Below, in pieces: positions 5,858 through 8,350 of a stretch of 8,350 nucleotides of DNA. The position numbers and the translations under genes are program-made. The stretch's first letter is position 1, and each line of letters starts with the position of its first letter. Under the pieces are notes generated by a model. The model was not told where the DNA came from and ran no database searches. It saw only the letters and a list, made by a program, of their open reading frames with translations. Source of the stretch: Bifidobacterium sp. UBA6881 (GTDB taxonomy: Bacteria > Actinomycetota > Actinomycetes > Actinomycetales > Bifidobacteriaceae); assembly GCA_002451435.1 (NCBI GenBank), contig DKCF01000076.1:59035-67384 (forward strand), given 5' to 3'.

Positions 5858-6853
5858 TCATAATCCAAAGACGCGTTTGACGAAACCCTCGTATGTGCGC
5901 CAGTAGGTCTTCGGATCCGTCGCCGAGCTTTCCATATGGCCGGCTCCGGGCACCAGCAGCCTCGTTCTGTCAAGGCTCGAGCATGCGGCGTAATTGGCAT
6001 CAAGGGAGCGCGGACTGACCATGCGGTCGTCTCCTCCGTGGATGAACAGCATCGGAATGACCGTGTGCCTCAGCGAGCGTACGCACGAGGCGTCGGCGAA
6101 ATCGTAGCCGGCCCGGTATTTGCAGACGAGACCCGCGGCGTCCACGCATATCGCGGCAAGAAACCTCGGCAGATGGAACATGCCGCGGGCGGCGTCGATG
6201 AACTCCGAACGGGCCGATGCGTAGCCGCTTTCCGCTACCGCGGCGACCACATTGCGGGGAAGGCGCGGATCGCCCGCCGCCATCATCACCGTGGACGCTC
6301 CCATGGAGCCTCCGTACAGCAATATCCGCGCCTGTTCGTCGCCGGCGACGATCGCGTGGATCCAGCCGAGCAGGTCGTTGCGCTCCAGCCAACCCATGCC
6401 GACGTACCGTCCCTCGCTCGAGGCCTGCGCGCGCTGCGACGGCACGAGCACGGTGAATCCCATCCGGGCCAGCCGATGCGCCCATTTCGCCATTTCCTCG
6501 GGCGCTCCCGTGTAGCCATGCATGCAGATCGCATAGATGTGCGGCTCCGGGTCGACGCAATCAGGGTCGAAGATCCAGCCGCGCAGACGCAGCCCGTCGC
6601 CGCTGGTGATGGCGATGGGCTGCTTGGCCTGATCGAACCATTCCATCGCTCCGCCGGCCTCGCCCGCGCGCATTTTCTCATCGCGCTCCGGCGCGATGGC
6701 CGCCTGATGGAAAATCGAATGTTTCCATTGCGTGTCGATGGCGAAGCGGAACAGGAGATTTGCCGACGCGGATAGGGCGGCGAGGCCCACCGTGGTGGCG
6801 GCCGCGGCCGTCAGGCAGATGTTGCGGACGATTGCTGAGTTGCGTTGCGTCAT
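5858..6853 (-). CDS. Membrane-anchored alpha/beta hydrolase (serine esterase/peptidase fold)
   Basis: A 331-aa alpha/beta hydrolase of the broad COG1073-like family. Residues about 7-32 (IVRNICLTAAAATTVGLAAL onward) form one N-terminal hydrophobic segment, with the catalytic domain presumably outside the membrane. The oxyanion region is HGYTG (112-116). The nucleophile elbow is GGSMG with S183. The acid is most likely D276 in HGGDDRMV. The histidine is H306 in GAGHMES. The triad is thus complete. The substrate is unknown, and family members are usually annotated as esterases or acyl-peptidase-like enzymes. An upstream in-frame ATG (6908-6910) would add 19 polar residues, but it lies 1 nt from a TACAAT -10 box and would probably not be in the message. 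The ATG at 6851-6853 also gives a normal short cytoplasmic tail. It is divergent from the L25 gene and converges on nothing functional. Confidence 0.88.
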   Translation of the reverse strand: MTQRNSAIVRNICLTAAAATTVGLAALSASANLLFRFAIDTQWKHSIFHQAAIAPERDEKMRAGEAGGAMEWFDQAKQPIAITSGDGLRLRGWIFDPDCVDPEPHIYAICMHGYTGAPEEMAKWAHRLARMGFTVLVPSQRAQASSEGRYVGMGWLERNDLLGWIHAIVAGDEQARILLYGGSMGASTVMMAAGDPRLPRNVVAAVAESGYASARSEFIDAARGMFHLPRFLAAICVDAAGLVCKYRAGYDFADASCVRSLRHTVIPMLFIHGGDDRMVSPRSLDANYAACSSLDRTRLLVPGAGHMESSATDPKTYWRTYEGFVKRVFGL

Positions 6854-6911
6854 TGCTGTCTCGATTTCCCCGATTATTGTCGTTTGCCTGCCACGCGTGG
6901 CCGTTGCCATG

Positions 6912-6931
6912 ATTGTACTTGCCTGATCAGG
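6912..6931 (-). promoter_or_regulatory. Candidate hydrolase promoter with palindrome
   Basis: On the minus strand a TACAAT -10 box (6912-6917) lies 58 bp before the preferred hydrolase start. The perfect 10-bp palindrome CCTGATCAGG (6922-6931) falls in the spacer just upstream, where a repressor could block polymerase. No good -35 was found. Confidence 0.4.
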
Positions 6932-7008
6932 ATTCCGCCGACGGCTGGCGTGGCTTTCCGTAGATTCGTGCCGTGTCTTCGCGCGGGCCGCTTTGTCCGG
7001 GGCGCGTC

Positions 7009-7014
7009 TATAAT
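7009..7014 (+). promoter_or_regulatory. -10 box of the L25 gene promoter
   Basis: An exact TATAAT at 7009-7014, in otherwise GC-rich DNA, 140 bp before the L25 start. At the usual distance no good -35 is present (TTGTCC at 6993-6998 is too close). Transcription should begin near 7021, giving a leader of about 130 nt. Confidence 0.55.
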
Positions 7015-7020
7015 TGATTT

Positions 7021-7154
7021 CCGTTGTCTTGGCGAGGGAAGCGTGCGCTTCCGTAATCGACTCGGCGTGTGATCTGCAAACTCCTCGAGGGTTTCCTCAC
7101 GGCTCGTTGATGCGCCGAAACAAAAAAGAACGAAACACTTAAGGAGATATAGCT
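7021..7154 (+). promoter_or_regulatory. Leader of the L25 mRNA with hairpins and an anti-Shine-Dalgarno
   Basis: Inferred 5' untranslated region. GGAAGCG-TG-CGCTTCC (7037-7052) forms a compact hairpin. A second short one, GAGG-GTTT-CCTC (7087-7098), lies beside the palindrome CCTCGAGG (7083-7090). CTCCT at 7081-7085 is complementary to AGGAG at 7142-7146 in the ribosome binding site. The stretch just before that site is A-rich and unstructured. Structured leaders are common for ribosomal protein genes, but I recognise no known leader family here. Confidence 0.4.
7141..7147 (+). promoter_or_regulatory. Strong ribosome binding site of the L25 gene
   Basis: AAGGAGA lies 7 nt before the ATG at 7155, after an A-rich tract. 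It is among the best sites in the window, as expected for a highly expressed ribosomal gene. Confidence 0.85.
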
Positions 7155-7769
7155 ATGGCTACCACCATCACCCTTGAAGGCGCTGCCCGTACCGAGTTCG
7201 GCAAGGGCGCCGCCCGCCGCATGCGCGTCGCGCACCTCATTCCGGCAACCGTGTACGCTGGCGGTGAGAAGCCGGCCTTCGTGCAGCTGCCGCAGAAGGA
7301 GACCACTCTGGCTCTGCGTCACACCAACGCTTTGTTCACCATCAAGTTCGGTGACGAGACCAAGATGGCCGTCGTCAAGGACGTCCAGCGCAACCCGGTG
7401 AAGCGCATCGTCGAGCACGTCGACTTCTACGAGGTCAAGGCCGGCGAGAAGATCGACGTCGAGGTGCCGGTGTTCGTCGAAGGCACCCCGAAGGGCGCCG
7501 CCGTCGCATTCGTCGACATCCAGGAGCTCAAGGTCCGCGCCGATGTCGCCAACCTGCCGGAGAGGATCGTCGTCAACGTCGACGGTCTCACCGATGGCTC
7601 CAAGGTCTTCGCCAAGGACGTCGTCCTGCCTGAGGGCGCCGAGCTCGATGTCGAGGATCCGGAAGAGTCCGTCGTCACCGTCGAGATTCCGGAAGACGCC
7701 GCTCCGGCTGAGGAAGCCGCCGCTCCGGCCGCCGACGCCGATGCCGCTCCGGCCGCCGACGCCGAGTGA
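7155..7769 (+). CDS. rplY: 50S ribosomal protein L25 / general stress protein Ctc
   Basis: A 204-aa long-form L25 (Ctc/TL5 type) that binds 5S rRNA in the central protuberance of the 50S subunit. Residues 1-92 are the 5S-binding L25 domain (EGAARTEFGKGAARRMR, then IPATVYAGGEKP, ending in KDVQRNPVKRIVEHVDFYEV). Residues about 97-180 are the TL5 beta domain (VEVPVFVEGTPKGA, DIQELKVRADVANLPERI, LPEGAEL). The tail (about 181-204) is Ala/Pro/Glu/Asp-rich with an 8-residue repeat, as seen in actinobacterial members. Codon use is strongly biased, in keeping with high expression. It has its own promoter and terminator, so it is probably transcribed alone. In Bacillus, Ctc is stress-induced; whether this one is cannot be told. 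Confidence 0.97.
   Translation: MATTITLEGAARTEFGKGAARRMRVAHLIPATVYAGGEKPAFVQLPQKETTLALRHTNALFTIKFGDETKMAVVKDVQRNPVKRIVEHVDFYEVKAGEKIDVEVPVFVEGTPKGAAVAFVDIQELKVRADVANLPERIVVNVDGLTDGSKVFAKDVVLPEGAELDVEDPEESVVTVEIPEDAAPAEEAAAPAADADAAPAADAE
7719..7765 (+). repeat. 24-bp tandem repeat in the L25 tail
   Basis: Two copies of a 24-bp unit, identical over 23 bases (7719-7741 and 7743-7765), encode AAPAADAD then AAPAADAE. A diverged partial third copy starts at about 7698 (AAPAEEA). The repeat keeps the frame, so slippage would alter tail length in steps of eight residues. Confidence 0.85.
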
Positions 7770-7817
7770 ATCCACGCGAACTAGCGTGATCGGGCGGATT
7801 GCTCCGCTCGCATGATG

Positions 7818-7853
7818 AAGGGCCCGCATACGTTTCGATGTATGCGGGCCCTT
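7818..7853 (+). terminator. Intrinsic terminator of the L25 gene
   Basis: AAGGGCCCGCATAC (7818-7831) and GTATGCGGGCCCTT (7840-7853) form a perfect 14-bp stem. The 8-nt loop can close to a TTCG tetraloop. GCTTTTCC follows. It lies 48 bp after the L25 stop. Confidence 0.88.
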
Positions 7854-8015
7854 GCTTTTCCAATGGATTTCCCGGTCATCTCATATCGCGAACGCTCGTT
7901 ATCGATTCCGTTTATGGTGTGAGAGAGTACTAACCAGAACCGGTGCCACAAGCGCTGGAATCCAAACAACCGCATGCCGCCTGAGGGCGGCCGATGCAAC
8001 AAGAAGAAGTTAAGA
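7854..8015 (+). promoter_or_regulatory. ilvE upstream region with leader hairpin
   Basis: A 162-bp gap between the L25 terminator and ilvE. The ilvE promoter must lie here, but no convincing -10/-35 pair stands out (TATGGT at 7913-7918 and TACTAA at 7928-7933 are candidates). A bulged hairpin lies at 7972-7997: outer GCAT/ATGC, inner GCCGCC-TGAG-GGCGGC, with a 2-nt bulge. It ends 18 nt before the start codon. The ribosome binding site is only a purine tract (AAGAAGAAG, 8001-8009 area). No leader peptide rich in Leu, Ile or Val and no T-box sequence was found. Confidence 0.45.
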
Positions 8016-8350
8016 ATGACTGAACAGAATCATCACGATCCGGCAGGGCTCGACAAGCTCACCGAAAAGTTCACCGTGCTCCCGAACGAAAACCCGGCAT
8101 CCGACGCCAAGCGTGCCGAACTCATCGACAAGCCGGCATTCGGTCAGGTCTTCTCCGACAACATGGCCCACATGACCTGGACCAAGGGCGAAGGCTGGTC
8201 CGACCGCCGTGTCGAGCCTTATGCGCCGCTGAAGATGGATCCGGGCGCATCCGTGCTGCATTATGCGCAGGAATGCTTCGAGGGCCTGAAGGCATACCGT
8301 CACGCGGACGGTTCCACTTGGCTGTTCCGTCCGGACGCGAACGCCGAGCG
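8016..8350 (+). CDS. ilvE: Branched-chain amino acid aminotransferase (5' part)
   Basis: N-terminal 111 residues of a class IV (D-amino-acid aminotransferase fold) PLP enzyme that catalyses the last step of leucine, isoleucine and valine synthesis and the first of their breakdown, with 2-oxoglutarate/glutamate. The gene runs off the window end. The translation contains family blocks: FGQVFSDNMAHMTWTKGEGW (43-62), then RRVEPYAPLKMDPGASVLHY and AQECFEGLKAYR (84-95), leading to WLFRPDANAER. These match the start of the BCAT domain, where FEGLKAYR is highly characteristic. The PLP lysine lies beyond the window. The ATG at 8016 follows a purine tract and gives a normal acidic N-terminal extension. 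The length and motifs suit the roughly 340-370 aa actinobacterial or eukaryotic-like BCAT type. Confidence 0.94.
   Translation, partial: MTEQNHHDPAGLDKLTEKFTVLPNENPASDAKRAELIDKPAFGQVFSDNMAHMTWTKGEGWSDRRVEPYAPLKMDPGASVLHYAQECFEGLKAYRHADGSTWLFRPDANAE

Noticed and set aside
7043..7072. Nine-codon leader peptide (GTG start) before the L25 gene
   Set aside because: Its GAGGGAA would be only 2 nt from the GTG, the peptide has no regulatory amino-acid bias, and it overlaps the hairpin.
7008..7829. 273-codon frame opposite the L25 gene
   Set aside because: Antisense shadow made by the strong codon bias of L25; it runs through the terminator stem and into the promoter region and has no recognisable domain.
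7930..7970. T-box-like or other known amino-acid riboswitch before ilvE
   Set aside because: The GGTGCCAC stretch does not match the T-box core, and no specifier stem or terminator/antiterminator pair could be found.

Overview
The window reads as chromosomal DNA from a high-GC Gram-positive bacterium, most likely a Bifidobacterium. This rests on the gene content and order (class Ib ribonucleotide reductase NrdF, a short UvrA paralogue, LysR and LysE genes, a long L25/Ctc ribosomal protein with an acidic Ala/Pro tail, then ilvE), the GC-rich codon use and the style of the start sites. No RNA gene, insertion sequence, phage gene or CRISPR array is visible.

Layout. The 3' end of nrdF (1-534, +) converges, 29 bp apart, on a large UvrA-like ABC ATPase gene (564-3080, -). 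That gene is divergent, across 54 bp, from a LysR-type regulator (3135-4049, +). An A+T-rich, repeat-bearing 130-bp gap follows, then a LysE/RhtB-family exporter (4180-4770, +) and a small GNAT acetyltransferase (4875-5288, +), ending at a strong 14-bp stem terminator (5391-5428). Beyond it lies a relic of the C-terminus of a major-facilitator transporter (5453-5665, -), a short region with two inverted repeats, and a membrane-anchored alpha/beta hydrolase (5858-6853, -). Divergent from the hydrolase is the L25/Ctc gene (7155-7769, +), with an exact TATAAT box, a leader of about 130 nt and a strong terminator (7818-7853). The window closes with the 5' part of ilvE (8016-8350, +).

How the genes may work together. 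nrdF (dNTP supply), rplY/ctc (ribosome) and ilvE (branched-chain amino acids) are housekeeping genes. Between them sits an accessory block: UvrA-like ATPase, LysR regulator, LysE exporter, GNAT enzyme and an MFS relic. The UvrA-like protein lacks the UvrB-binding domain, so it belongs with UvrA2/DrrC-type proteins rather than the standard excision-repair UvrA. A plausible but unproven reading is a small-molecule tolerance locus (sense, export, acetylate, clear from DNA). Nothing in the sequence proves a new system. The items most worth checking are the UvrA2-LysR divergent promoter, the lysR-lysE repeat region, the MFS relic, and the leaders of the L25 and ilvE genes.
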